Source: Amphritea sp. 1_MG-2023 (GTDB lineage: Bacteria > Pseudomonadota > Gammaproteobacteria > Pseudomonadales > Balneatricaceae). From it: a stretch of 64,000 nt of DNA. The notes beneath the pieces are model-generated. The model saw nothing but the letters and a program-made list of their open reading frames with translations, was not told the DNA's origin and did not search any database. This document shows, in pieces, positions 55,662 to 64,000 of the stretch (positions are counted from its first letter, which is position 1; each line of letters opens with the position of its first letter). The translations under genes and the position numbers were made by a program. The DNA lies in NCBI RefSeq assembly GCF_030547545.1, contig NZ_JAUOQE010000017.1, positions 1 to 64,000 of the forward strand. The letters are read 5' to 3'.

Positions 55662-56636
55662 ATGAAAAAGTCTCTGATCGCTCTGGCTGTTGCCGGTGCT
55701 CTGACGGCTCCAATGGTTGCTCAAGCTGATGCTACTCTGTACGGCTCTTTGCGTGTTCAAGCTACTGATGCTGATGGTGCAGATCTGCATATCGGCGATA
55801 ACACGTCACGTATCGGTATCAAGGCAACTTCTGAACTGTACTCTGGTGTGACTGCCATCGCACACTTCGAAACTTACGTTAGCACTGAAACCGGTTCTTT
55901 AGATTCTACTTATGTAGATGTAAATGATTCTGATGCTGTAAAATCTAAAGGTCGTTTGGCTTATGTTGGTGCTACCGGTGATTTCGGTACTGTAACCGTT
56001 GGTCGTCAGTGGATCCCAGCTTACCTGTGGACCGTTGCTAAAACCGATATCATGGCGGCTGCTAACACTGAAACAACTCACAACTATGGCACTGGCGCAC
56101 GTCAGGGTAACACTGCTGCATACGTGACTCCATCTTTTGGTGGTTTCCAAGCAGCGGCTGCAATCGTAGCACGTAACAGTAATGGTGTTGATGCTCAGGA
56201 TACTGACGATAACGTTGATGCGACTCACCTTGCTGCTCAATACAACATGGGCAACTTCGCTGTAGCTCTGTCTACATTGCAGTACAAAGGTACTGTTGAT
56301 GAAAACATCAACTCTTTGGGCCTAAGCTACAGTGCTGGTGATGTTTACGTAGGTTTGTCTGTTGAAGACGACGAAGTTAACCGTACCGGTGATGACTCAA
56401 TCGTTGTTCTGGCGGGTTCTTACACTATGGGTAACACTACACTGCTGGGTTCTTACACTGATTTCCGTGATGATGTTGCTGGTGCTGATCAAGGCAAGCG
56501 CTATATCGCTGAAGTTCAGCAGAAGCTGGGTAAGCAAGCATTCGTATTTGCTAACTACATCGAAGCTAGTAGCGATGCTGAAACAGCTGGAGAAGCTACA
56601 GACACCTTCGCTATCGGTTATAACGTAAGCTTCTAA
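55662..56636 (+). CDS. Outer-membrane trimeric porin
   Basis: A 324-residue porin of the Gram-negative general porin family. The signal peptide M-K-K-S-L-I-A-L-A-V-A-G-A-L-T-A-P is cleaved after A-Q-A, giving a mature A-T-L-Y-G-S-L-R-V strand. The C-terminal I-G-Y-N-V-S-F ends in Phe, the BamA recognition signal. Alternating beta strands fill the rest. AAGGGG is 8 bases before the ATG at 55662. Codon use looks biased toward a few codons (GCT, GGT), as in highly expressed genes. A strong terminator follows. Confidence 0.95.
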   Translation: MKKSLIALAVAGALTAPMVAQADATLYGSLRVQATDADGADLHIGDNTSRIGIKATSELYSGVTAIAHFETYVSTETGSLDSTYVDVNDSDAVKSKGRLAYVGATGDFGTVTVGRQWIPAYLWTVAKTDIMAAANTETTHNYGTGARQGNTAAYVTPSFGGFQAAAAIVARNSNGVDAQDTDDNVDATHLAAQYNMGNFAVALSTLQYKGTVDENINSLGLSYSAGDVYVGLSVEDDEVNRTGDDSIVVLAGSYTMGNTTLLGSYTDFRDDVAGADQGKRYIAEVQQKLGKQAFVFANYIEASSDAETAGEATDTFAIGYNVSF

Positions 56637-56660
56637 TCTTTTAACGAGATAAAGCTTAAG

Positions 56661-56686
56661 AAAAGGGTCCCTTCGGGGCCCTTTTT
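56661..56686 (+). terminator. Porin terminator
   Basis: AAAGGGTCCC and GGGGCCCTTT pair (one T-G pair) with a 3-base loop and a T-run. Confidence 0.95.
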
Positions 56687-56843
56687 GTTTATCTGATTTT
56701 TGTCTATTGCTGTTGTCTATGACGACTGTATAGCGTAGAGGAAATCATCCCCATATTTAAAGGGGGTTATTTCCTGTTCGCATTTTTACGGGGCCTGATG
56801 CACAATAGCGCTTATATACCGCTTTCAGTTAGGGATGCTGCCC

Positions 56844-57590
56844 ATGTCAGTTGTTACACGTCACTTGTTTACCGCTTCTTTCACGCTGCTATTATCGCTG
56901 TCATTGCCGGCTGTTGCGCAGTCAACGGTGGAATCTCAGTCATCGTTTGACGAGTATGATGTTAATGCCGACGTTGATCCGTGGGAGGGGTTTAACCGTT
57001 CGATGTTCGGCTTTAATGATGCCCTCGATCGTTATGCGCTGAAACCTGTTGCTCGGGGCTATAAAGCGATTACCCCCAATATACTCGAAGCCGGTATCGG
57101 CAATTTTTTCAGTAATTTGGGTGATGTTGGCAGCCTAGTGAATAACCTGTTGCAGTTGAAGGGTGAGGCTGCGGGGCAGGATTTAGGTCGAGTGGTTTTT
57201 AATACCACGGTGGGGTTGGTCGGCTTAATCGATGTCGCAACGCCGATGGGCTTGCCCGAGCATAATGAAGACTTTGGTCAGACGCTAGGTTATTGGGGGG
57301 TAAAAACCGGCCCTTATTTGGTGTTGCCGTTTCTAGGGCCTTCAAATGTGCGTGACGGTATCGGCCTAATACCCGATTCGATGCTTGATCCTGTTGGCGA
57401 GATCGACCCGATTCCGACCCGGAATCAGCTATATACGCTACGGGTTATCGACACGCGGATGAAGCTATTAGGCGCCGAGCAGCTGCTCAGTGGCGATCGT
57501 TATACCGCCATGCGTGATGCTTACCTGCAACGTCGAGAGTTCTTGGTGAATGATGGTCAGATTGTCAGCTTCGATGATGATCAATTCTAA
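56844..57590 (+). CDS. mlaA: Phospholipid-transport protein MlaA (VacJ) without a lipobox
   Basis: About 248 residues. The P-W-E-G-F-N-R-S-M-F-G-F-N-D motif near residue 46 and D-L-G-R-V-V-F-N-T-T-V-G-L are the MlaA signature. It removes mislocalised phospholipids from the outer leaflet of the outer membrane and passes them to MlaC. The N-terminus is a signal peptide ending in A-V-A-Q; there is no Cys anywhere in the protein, so it cannot be a classical lipoprotein. ATG 56844 has AGGG 8 bases before it and is preferred to 56835. Confidence 0.93.
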   Translation: MSVVTRHLFTASFTLLLSLSLPAVAQSTVESQSSFDEYDVNADVDPWEGFNRSMFGFNDALDRYALKPVARGYKAITPNILEAGIGNFFSNLGDVGSLVNNLLQLKGEAAGQDLGRVVFNTTVGLVGLIDVATPMGLPEHNEDFGQTLGYWGVKTGPYLVLPFLGPSNVRDGIGLIPDSMLDPVGEIDPIPTRNQLYTLRVIDTRMKLLGAEQLLSGDRYTAMRDAYLQRREFLVNDGQIVSFDDDQF

Positions 57591-57622
57591 TTAAACCAAC
57601 CTCGATGTTTGTCTATATCGCC

Positions 57623-57728
57623 GCTAGAGGCAGGCTCCTACTGTAGAGGGTGTGCACATGCCCCTTGGGTGCCTTACGCCGAGGTCGGCGTTAAACTAAC
57701 TCATCGGCACGAGGGCGTGCCTCGCTAC
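57623..57728. repeat. REP-like palindromic element
   Basis: GAGGCAGGCTCCTAC at the left and GGGCGTGCCTCGCTAC at the right surround a near-perfect palindrome, ACGCCGA-GG-TCGGCGT (57676-57691). The core resembles that in the 133-bp satellite at 1-577. It lies between the convergent mlaA and talB genes. Confidence 0.65.
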
Positions 57729-57740
57729 CGATGGTGGTTT

Positions 57741-58697
57741 TTAAAGTTGGCTGAGTAGTTGCTCTAGCTTCACTTGATCGGCGGCGAAGTTACGAATGCC
57801 TTCAGCCAGTTTCTCGGTTGCCATCGGATCTTCATTCATGGCCCAGCGGAAAGCCTGTTCGCTGTTTTCAAGTTTGGCTTCACTGCAGCGTGGATCGTTG
57901 GCGAATAGCTTCTGATCCAATGGTAGTTTGGTGTCCGCTAATTCGGCGATCAGCGCTGGGCTAATAGTGAGTCGATCACAGCCAGCGAGTTGACGAATCT
58001 CTTCACTATTACGGAAGCTAGCGCCCATTACCACTGTAGTGTAACCATGCTGCTTGTAATAGTTGTAGATGCGACTAACGGAGATAACGCCAGGATCTTT
58101 TGCACCGCTAAAGTCGGTGTCTGCGGGATTATTGGCTTTATGCCAATCGAGAATACGGCCGACAAAGGGGGAGATGAGAAAGACACCGGCATCGGCGCAG
58201 GCAATCGCTTGAGCGAAGCCGAAGAGTAATGTGAGGTTACAGTTAATCCCCGCTTGTTCCAGTTGACGGGCGGCTTCTATACCTTCCCAAGTGGCGGCGA
58301 TTTTAATCAGTACACGATCGTTACTGATACCGGCTTCGTTATACAGACCGATTAGTTTTTTCGCTTTAGCTATCGTTGCCTGAGTATCGAATGACAGTCT
58401 TGCATCGACTTCTGTCGAGATACGACCGGGGATTAACGTGAGAATTTCACAGCCAACTAACACCGCTAGTTTATCTGTCATATTCGCCAGTTGCTCAGCC
58501 TCATTACCGCCTTGACTTAACGCCCAGCTTTTCGCTTGTTCGAGATAGGGGCGATAGGCCGGATCTTGACTCGCTTTTAGCAGCAAAGAGGGGTTGGTGG
58601 TTGCATCAACCGGTCTGGCATCTTTGATGGCATTAATATCGCCGCTATCGGCGACAATGGTGGTTACTTTTTTAAGCTGATCGAGCTGGCTTTCCAT
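57741..58697 (-). CDS. talB: Transaldolase
   Basis: A 318-residue enzyme, one residue longer than E. coli TalB, that moves a dihydroxyacetone unit between sugars in the pentose phosphate pathway. Asp17 and the Schiff-base Lys132 ([12 protein letters not shown]) match the known positions, and D-A-T-T-N-P-S opens the barrel. The start is ATG 58697, with AAGGA about 11 bases before; the frame from 58727 is rejected. A short repeat lies directly upstream. It is convergent with mlaA. Confidence 0.97.
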   Translation of the reverse strand: MESQLDQLKKVTTIVADSGDINAIKDARPVDATTNPSLLLKASQDPAYRPYLEQAKSWALSQGGNEAEQLANMTDKLAVLVGCEILTLIPGRISTEVDARLSFDTQATIAKAKKLIGLYNEAGISNDRVLIKIAATWEGIEAARQLEQAGINCNLTLLFGFAQAIACADAGVFLISPFVGRILDWHKANNPADTDFSGAKDPGVISVSRIYNYYKQHGYTTVVMGASFRNSEEIRQLAGCDRLTISPALIAELADTKLPLDQKLFANDPRCSEAKLENSEQAFRWAMNEDPMATEKLAEGIRNFAADQVKLEQLLSQL

Positions 58698-58729
58698 GTT
58701 TTTATTTTCCTTAAGGCTTGTTAGCAAGT

Positions 58730-58812
58730 CTTTTAAGTCAATCTTTAACGTAAGTCTGTTGAGTTAGGCTTTTAAGTCAATCTTTAACGTAAGTCTTTTA
58801 AGTCAATCTTTT
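58730..58812. repeat. 39-bp repeat with a 27-bp identical core, between dusA and talB
   Basis: The core beginning CTTTTAAGTCAATCTTTAAC starts at 58730 and 58769, and partly at 58795. The spacer between dusA and talB is almost entirely made of it. It ends 33 bp before the talB start. Confidence 0.85.
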
Positions 58813-58836
58813 GAGTCAGTATCGTTTGTCAGGCTT

Positions 58837-59826
58837 TTAAAGCGTCGCGACTTTCTCGACTGCGCGTTTCAATACATCAACATCGGCACCCGCCTTATGA
58901 GCGTTTTCACTCAGATAGCGGCGGAACTGACGGCCACCAGGCTGAGCGTGAAACAGCCCGAGCAGGTGACGGGTAATATGGCCGAGATAACAGCCTTGTT
59001 TGAGTTCGGCTTCAATATAGGGATACATCTGCTCGATAATTTGCAGTCGCGTGGGTAATGCGGCATCGGGCTGATAAAGAGTATCCACTTCTGCCATCAT
59101 ATAGGGGTTATGATAGGCTTCACGACCGATCATGACGCCATCGACCTGTTGCAGATGTGCTCGAGTTTCGTCCAATGTCTTGATACCGCCGTTGATAAGT
59201 ATTTCCAAGTGTGGAAAAGCTTGTTTGATACGGTAAACCCACTCATAGTTGAGGGGCGGTATGTGCCGATTTTCTTTTGGACTCAAGCCTTGCAGAATCG
59301 CTTTTCTGGCATGAATGATAAAGGTTTTACAGCCAGATTGACTCACGGTGGCGACGAACTGATGCAGTTCTTCATAGCTATCCATCGCATCGATGCCCAG
59401 CCGATGTTTAACGGTGACGGGGATGGCGACACGTGATTGCATGGCGGTTAAGCACTCGGCCACCAATTCAGGGTGAGCCATCAAGCACGCGCCGATCATA
59501 TTGTTCTGTACGCGATCGCTAGGGCAGCCAACATTGAGATTGACTTCATTATAACCGGCGTCTTCGGCCATGCGGCTGCAGAGGGCGAGTTCTTCGGCAT
59601 TGCTGCCACCCAGTTGAAGTGCGAGAGGGTGTTCGGCGTCGTTATGGCGAAGAAAGCGTGCTTGATCGCCATGAATCAATGCACCGGTGGTGACCATCTC
59701 GGTATACAGCACGGCATGTTGACTGATGAGTCGGTGGAAATAGCGACAGTGGCGGTCTGTCCACTCCATCATAGGGGCAACACTGAATGTCCGCTTAAGC
59801 GGTCGGGTTTGATTATCTGCGGTCAT
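58837..59826 (-). CDS. dusA: tRNA-dihydrouridine(20/20a) synthase DusA
   Basis: A 329-residue flavoenzyme that reduces U20/U20a in tRNA. A-P-M-M-E-W-T-D-R-H opens it, L-N-V-G-C-P-S-D-R-V-Q carries the catalytic Cys101, and H-A-R-K-A-x-L-x-G-L-S-P-K is the DusA-specific segment. It lies upstream of talB on the same strand across the repeat spacer, but co-transcription is uncertain. Confidence 0.96.
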   Translation of the reverse strand: MTADNQTRPLKRTFSVAPMMEWTDRHCRYFHRLISQHAVLYTEMVTTGALIHGDQARFLRHNDAEHPLALQLGGSNAEELALCSRMAEDAGYNEVNLNVGCPSDRVQNNMIGACLMAHPELVAECLTAMQSRVAIPVTVKHRLGIDAMDSYEELHQFVATVSQSGCKTFIIHARKAILQGLSPKENRHIPPLNYEWVYRIKQAFPHLEILINGGIKTLDETRAHLQQVDGVMIGREAYHNPYMMAEVDTLYQPDAALPTRLQIIEQMYPYIEAELKQGCYLGHITRHLLGLFHAQPGGRQFRRYLSENAHKAGADVDVLKRAVEKVATL

Positions 59827-59851
59827 ATATAGGAACGGCCTGAATTAATGC

Positions 59852-60271
59852 TCAGCGTTTGGATATTTCCCGCATTAGACCGCTCAGGTCTAGCCCCTGC
59901 AGCTCAGCGAGTTTTTGTATATCGTTTTGGGTGCGAGGGGGTAACTTGCTGGCGGCTTTAATCGCCTGCTTTTTTTCGGCAGCCTTTTGTTTAAGTTTAT
60001 CCAGCAGACTGTTTAATTGTTCTAAATTGAGAAGGCTTAGCTTCTCATCTACTTCATTATTCAGCATTTGATAATATAACTTTCCTGAGAGAAACGATTT
60101 ATCCTTACGGCTCTGCAATGACTGCAGATTATCAATACATCCTTGGCAGACCTCGCAACCGGTTTTCAGAGGTTGTTGCTGATAGATCCTTAGCGAACAG
60201 ATCTGAAAAGAATCTCTAAAGGTATCTCTGATAGGGTCGTGCGGAGAGGTTTCATTAACTATAGCATTCAA
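59852..60271 (-). CDS. Unrecognised Cys-motif protein (139 residues)
   Basis: I do not recognise a family. The N-terminal part has G-C-E-V-C-Q-G-C (Cys near 39, 42 and 45), which could bind a metal, and the C-terminal part is a Lys/Leu-rich coiled coil (L-N-S-L-L-D-K-L-K-Q-K-A-A-E-K-K). The frame starts at TTG 60271 without a clear ribosome site, so the true start is uncertain; the next Met is well inside. The stop is 25 bp from dusA, so the two may share a transcript. No membrane segment. Confidence 0.55.
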   Translation of the reverse strand: MNAIVNETSPHDPIRDTFRDSFQICSLRIYQQQPLKTGCEVCQGCIDNLQSLQSRKDKSFLSGKLYYQMLNNEVDEKLSLLNLEQLNSLLDKLKQKAAEKKQAIKAASKLPPRTQNDIQKLAELQGLDLSGLMREISKR

Positions 60272-60496
60272 ATGGCTTATGGTTAAACTGATATTGCGGT
60301 GATTTTCTTTTTCGGGCTGTTTTTTGATTTTTTCATCTCCTCAAGCGCTGGTGATTGCGATTAGCGAGACGCACCTTCCCTTGACCATATTGCTGATCGT
60401 TAACGCTTTTTACATCTTGATGACATCACTGTATCGATCATAGTATGGTTTTTATTTTCATGTTTTAATGCTTGGCTTCGTTAATCAGCAGTAGCT

Positions 60497-60898
60497 ATGT
60501 CGATGTATCAGGTTAAACGGACCGGAATTAAACGTTTTTATTTTGCCGCTAAATATTCACTGCAAGGGATTAAAGCGGCTTGGATCGAAGAGCCCGCATT
60601 TCGTTACGAGGCCGTGGCGGCGGTTGTCTTATTGCCTGCCGCTTGTTGGCTGGCCGAATCGGGGATGCAACTAGCGCTGTTATTAGCCTGCTGTTTTTTA
60701 GTCTTGGCGTTTGAAATTGTCAATTCAGCCATTGAGGCGGTAGTTGATCGCTGGGGGCCGGATTATCATGAATTAGCCGGGCGCGCTAAAGATATGGGGT
60801 CTGCCGCGGTCTTTCTGATGCTCAATATGACGTGGGTGGTGTGGGCCGCAGTCGCCTGGGATAATGGCTATCTGGATATAATTAAATCATGGTTTTGA
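60497..60898 (+). CDS. dgkA: Diacylglycerol kinase DgkA
   Basis: A 133-residue inner-membrane enzyme with three helices that phosphorylates diacylglycerol to phosphatidate. The catalytic E-I-V-N-S-A-I-E-A-V-V-D-R and the A-K-D-M-G-S-A-A-V motif are intact. The gene is divergent from the Cys-motif protein (225-bp spacer) and convergent with nasA. Confidence 0.95.
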   Translation: MSMYQVKRTGIKRFYFAAKYSLQGIKAAWIEEPAFRYEAVAAVVLLPAACWLAESGMQLALLLACCFLVLAFEIVNSAIEAVVDRWGPDYHELAGRAKDMGSAAVFLMLNMTWVVWAAVAWDNGYLDIIKSWF

Positions 60899-60949
60899 TA
60901 TCAACGACTAATGCGCGATTAAAACCTTGGTTAAACGCACGCCTAACCC

Positions 60950-61005
60950 TCTCATTTTAAAGGTCTCATTTTAAAGGTTCCATTTTAAAGGTTCCATTTT
61001 AAAAG
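60950..61005. repeat. 14-bp tandem repeat, four units, downstream of dgkA and nasA
   Basis: TCTCATTTTAAAGG twice, TTCCATTTTAAAGG, TTCCATTTTAAAAG. It lies between the two convergent stop codons. Confidence 0.9.
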
Positions 61006-61030
61006 CTTGGGGCCAACCCACTTGTAAAGC

Positions 61031-63688
61031 TTACTTAAGCATCGCTCTTATTTCCGGCAAACAAGAGCCACAGTTACTTCCGCATTTTAGCTGAGTGGCC
61101 AGTTTGTCGGTGCTGTTAGCACCTTCTGTGATCGCTCGACGAATGGCGTTTTCGCCCACCTCAAAGCAACTGCAAATAATCGCGCCACTATCATCTTGGT
61201 TCTGTATCGGCTTGCCCGCTAATAATGCCATTCGTTGCGCGGCGGTTTCAATCGGTTGATCAAACTGTTTACTCAGCCACTGACGGCTAGGCAGTGAGCC
61301 AGTGGAGGCGAAAAACAGATGCTTAGGCCGCTGTTGCTGAAAGCTGATCAAACGATAAGTCGAGGCTGTCTTTAGTTCAATGCGATCGGCACTGGGGTCA
61401 AGCAAGGGCCCCATTAATGTCTCTAGCCACGCGGCCCCGTCAACGGGTTGTAAGCCTGTCAGCTCATAACGAAACCCATGAGTCAGCGGGATTTTGCACC
61501 AGTATTCACAAGGCAGTGTTGTGAATGCGTGTGTAGTAATCAGCACGGCTTGCCAGCGGCTTACAACTTTACTTATCTGGACGGGACAATGTTTCGCTTC
61601 AGGTTGACCGGATAGGGGGTCTTTAATGGTGTTGAATAAGCTATCGACTCTGGCTTCAGAAGTAAATTGTGCGGTCCAGTGAATCGGCATAAACACCGAG
61701 CCTGTTGGTTGATCCGCCGATAGTTTGGCTTTAATGAGGCAGCGTCCCTGAGTGCTGCGAACCTCGACGAGATCGTGTGCTGCGATACCATAGCGCTGAG
61801 CATCTTGTGGCGATAGTTCGACATAGGGCTGATCGATATGGTTGAGTAAACGGCTGGCTTTCGCGGTACGTGTCATGGTGTGCCATTGATCGCGAATTCG
61901 ACCGGTGTTGAGCACTAAGGGGTAATCCTCAGAGGTTTGATTCAGCGGCGCTTGCGGCGTAATCGGCAGTATTCGGGCGCGGCCTGAGGGGGTATTGAAT
62001 CGGCCATCGGTGAATAAGCGTGCTGGGCTTTGATGTTGCCCCTTTAGGATAGGCCATCGCGTGGGCTGTAATTGCTGATACTCGGTGGCGGATAAGTTAG
62101 CGAGCCCGGCAATATTGAAAAAGCGCTGTCCCTTATTTTGATAGCCTGACAGCTTAGCGTGCTCGGCAAAGATCTCTGCCGGTGAGGTAAATGCAAACCC
62201 CTCAGCAAAGCCCATCGCCTGTGCTACGGCACAGATAATCTGCCAATCGTGACGGCTATTACCGGCGGGCGATAAAAAGCTTTGCTGACGCGAAATAACG
62301 CGTTCTGAATTGGTCACTGTGCCGTCTTTTTCCGCCCAACCGGTGGCTGGTAGCAATACATTGGCACAGTCGGTGGTGTCGGTTTTTTCGATACAGTCGG
62401 ATACCACCACCAGTTCGCATTGCGTTAACGCTGCACGAATAGCGTCGGCATCCGGCATACTGACGACGGGGTTAGTGCCGATAATCCAGATCGCTTTGAT
62501 GTTACCTTCACTGACGGCCTGAAACATATCGACCGCTTTGAGTCCTTCAGTACGCGCCATCTGTGGGGCTTGCCAAAAACGCTGTACTAATTCGATATTG
62601 GCGGGATCGCTAAAATCCATATGAGCGGCTAACTGGTTGGCTAAACCGCCGACTTCTCGACCACCCATCGCATTGGGTTGGCCGGTAATGGAGAAGGGCG
62701 TGGCTCCCGGTTTGCCTATTTTCCCCGTGGCTAGATGACAGTTGATAATCGCATTACCTTTATCAACGCCGGAGGATGATTGATTGATCCCCTGAGAAAA
62801 CAGCGTCACGGTTTTATCGGTGTTGCTAAACCACTGATACAGCCGCAGTAGATCGTGTTCATCGATATGACATAGCTGCGCCGTTTGTGACAGGCTTGGG
62901 GTATGTGCGTTTGCTGCCGCAAGGGCGGCCTCAAAGCCTTCGGTATGCTGTGCGATAAAGTCGCTGTTGAGGGATTGATGTTCGGCTAAATAACTGAGTA
63001 AGCCGGTAAATAGATAACCATCGCTACCGGGTTTAAGGGCTAGGTGTAGATCGGCCATATCGCAGGTAGCGGTGCGACGGGGATCGATAACCACGACTTT
63101 CATCGCCGGGCGTTGTTTCTTGGCCGCTAGAATGCGCTGATAAATCACCGGATGAGCCCAAGCGGTATTGGAGCCAACCAGTATCAGTAGGTCAGCGAGT
63201 TCGAGGTCTTCGTAACAGCCTGGCACGAGATCGGCACCAAACGCCCGTTTATGCGCCGCCACCGCAGATGACATACACAGGCGCGAATTCGTGTCGACAT
63301 TAGCCGAGCCAATAAAACCTTTCATTAATTTATTGGCGACGTAATAGTCTTCAGTGAGAATCTGTCCAGAGAGATACAGCGCCACGGAATCTGGGCCGTG
63401 TGTTTCAATGATCTGACGAAATCCCTGCGCCACATGTTCGATGGCTGCATCCCAGCTCGCGGTTTGGCCGTTGATCTGAGGTTCTAGCAAGCGTCCTTCA
63501 AGCCCCGTGGTTTCGTGTAGTGCCGCACCCTTCACGCAGAGGCGACCTTCATTAGCAGGATGTGATGAATCACCGCTAACCGCAATCAATTGATTGGCAC
63601 TGACGGTTGCCTTGAGACCACAGCCAACGCCGCAATAGGGGCAGGTGGTTTTTACCTGACAGGTTTCCGGGTTGGCTGTATGGGTCAT
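61031..63688 (-). CDS. nasA: Assimilatory nitrate reductase catalytic subunit NasA
   Basis: An 885-residue molybdopterin enzyme that reduces nitrate to nitrite in the cytoplasm. The N-terminal C-P-Y-C-G-V-G-C-G and later R-L-C-V-K-G hold a 4Fe-4S cluster; the central part is the bis-MGD domain, with S-R-L-C-M at the expected molybdenum-ligand position. Residues 835-880 are a BFD-like 2Fe-2S domain (C-S-C-F-E-V-G-E-N and C-G-S-N-C-G-S-C-L-P-E-I). AGGA precedes the ATG by 10 bases. It is downstream of nirD, 48 bp away, in a nitrate/nitrite assimilation operon whose nirB should lie beyond the window. Confidence 0.97.
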   Translation of the reverse strand: MTHTANPETCQVKTTCPYCGVGCGLKATVSANQLIAVSGDSSHPANEGRLCVKGAALHETTGLEGRLLEPQINGQTASWDAAIEHVAQGFRQIIETHGPDSVALYLSGQILTEDYYVANKLMKGFIGSANVDTNSRLCMSSAVAAHKRAFGADLVPGCYEDLELADLLILVGSNTAWAHPVIYQRILAAKKQRPAMKVVVIDPRRTATCDMADLHLALKPGSDGYLFTGLLSYLAEHQSLNSDFIAQHTEGFEAALAAANAHTPSLSQTAQLCHIDEHDLLRLYQWFSNTDKTVTLFSQGINQSSSGVDKGNAIINCHLATGKIGKPGATPFSITGQPNAMGGREVGGLANQLAAHMDFSDPANIELVQRFWQAPQMARTEGLKAVDMFQAVSEGNIKAIWIIGTNPVVSMPDADAIRAALTQCELVVVSDCIEKTDTTDCANVLLPATGWAEKDGTVTNSERVISRQQSFLSPAGNSRHDWQIICAVAQAMGFAEGFAFTSPAEIFAEHAKLSGYQNKGQRFFNIAGLANLSATEYQQLQPTRWPILKGQHQSPARLFTDGRFNTPSGRARILPITPQAPLNQTSEDYPLVLNTGRIRDQWHTMTRTAKASRLLNHIDQPYVELSPQDAQRYGIAAHDLVEVRSTQGRCLIKAKLSADQPTGSVFMPIHWTAQFTSEARVDSLFNTIKDPLSGQPEAKHCPVQISKVVSRWQAVLITTHAFTTLPCEYWCKIPLTHGFRYELTGLQPVDGAAWLETLMGPLLDPSADRIELKTASTYRLISFQQQRPKHLFFASTGSLPSRQWLSKQFDQPIETAAQRMALLAGKPIQNQDDSGAIICSCFEVGENAIRRAITEGANSTDKLATQLKCGSNCGSCLPEIRAMLK

Positions 63689-63736
63689 GGGCTAGGCTTC
63701 CTGTGTGACTGAGATATCAATATGTCTAAAGTGAGG

Positions 63737-64000
63737 TTAAAACAGCACTTCAACTTGACCCTTTTCGATACGGGCAGGCCAAGCTTGTATCAGAGTGTTT
63801 TCATCCTCTAGACAGCGGCCTGTTTTAAGGCAGAAGTGCTGTTTATACACCGGTGAGGCGACAAACAGTTGATCATCCTTAGAGCCAACTAATCCCCGTG
63901 ACAGGACGTTAGCTTGGCTGAAGGGGTCGTGGTTAGACACCGCGAACACGGCCTGTTGTTTTTTGATATAGAACAGGGCTACTTGGGTGTCTTGGATCAG
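63737..64000 (-). CDS. nirD: Nitrite reductase small subunit NirD (5' end outside window)
   Basis: The last 87 residues of the Rieske-like small subunit. The frame stays open to the window edge. S-N-H-D-P-F-S-Q-A-N-V-L-S-R-G-L-V-G and A-S-P-V-Y-K-Q-H-F are typical of NirD, which lacks the cysteines of true Rieske proteins. Together with nirB it reduces nitrite to ammonium. It is upstream of nasA. Confidence 0.93.
   Translation of the reverse strand: MIQDTQVALFYIKKQQAVFAVSNHDPFSQANVLSRGLVGSKDDQLFVASPVYKQHFCLKTGRCLEDENTLIQAWPARIEKGQVEVLF

Noticed and set aside
60370-60379. CGCACCTTCC resembling an IS5-type right end
   Set aside because: Only 10 bp match and there is no partner end or duplication; it could be chance or an old remnant.

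Overview
The window looks like chromosomal DNA of a Gram-negative gammaproteobacterium, probably a marine or aquatic Oceanospirillales/Alteromonadales-like lineage; I do not commit to a genus. The evidence is long, near full-length matches to gammaproteobacterial core families (RadD, HrpA, DusA, TalB, PpnN, CobB, PhoH, YaiL/DUF2058, YafJ, MlaA, PpiC, YciA) together with a trimeric-porin gene, a PHA synthase and assimilatory nitrate reduction. No phage, conjugative element, CRISPR array, rRNA or tRNA gene was recognised.

Layout. 1-577: a 133-bp satellite array, cut by the window edge. 0.7-4.6 kb: an LPD1-type protein, a SHOCT protein and an acetate/succinate CoA-transferase. 5-8 kb: a PHA synthase and a Bcr/CflA exporter with a MITE in its leader. 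8.4-10.5 kb: an electrophile-detoxification cluster (nemA, gloA and a second VOC gene), where both VOC genes carry apparent frameshifts. 11-16 kb: a second exporter, a small unknown protein, a DUF938 methyltransferase, a cold-shock protein and YaiL. 16.4-25.8 kb: housekeeping and stress genes (LOG, yciA, flavodoxin-cytochrome b561-YceI operon with divergent LysR, a solitary NosR-like protein, LysE/LysR, ppiC, ChaN). 26-28.6 kb: a 40-residue membrane protein, then a MarR-GNAT/azlC/azlD operon behind a palindromic operator.

28.9-33.9 kb: hypF-hypC-hypD-hypE, the NiFe-hydrogenase maturation set, without structural hydrogenase genes or hypAB here, followed by a 158-bp tandem repeat. 34.5-36.9 kb: small protein, peroxiredoxin, SMI1-like protein, then gene debris (REP-associated transposase remnant cut by a MITE, YoeB-like and Phd/YefM-like fragments). 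36.9-46.7 kb: radD, MscS, an SLC5-STAC protein without its kinase, yidD, phoH, cobB, ppnN. 47-55 kb: AEC transporter, TIGR00266, M23 peptidase overlapping bactofilin, yafJ, hrpA. 55.5-64 kb: porin, mlaA, talB, dusA, an unknown Cys-rich protein, dgkA, nasA and partial nirD.

The most unusual aspect is non-coding. There are three layers of repeats: large satellites (133 and 158 bp); an IS5-end MITE family (two 94-bp copies differing at one base, one 163-bp derivative with a perfect 4-bp duplication, and one solo end); and at least twelve intergenic arrays of short, unrelated 12-15-bp (or 26/39-bp) units, often directly upstream of a ribosome site. I found no convincing new multi-gene defence or metabolic system. 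All statements come from reading the sequence; no searches were run.
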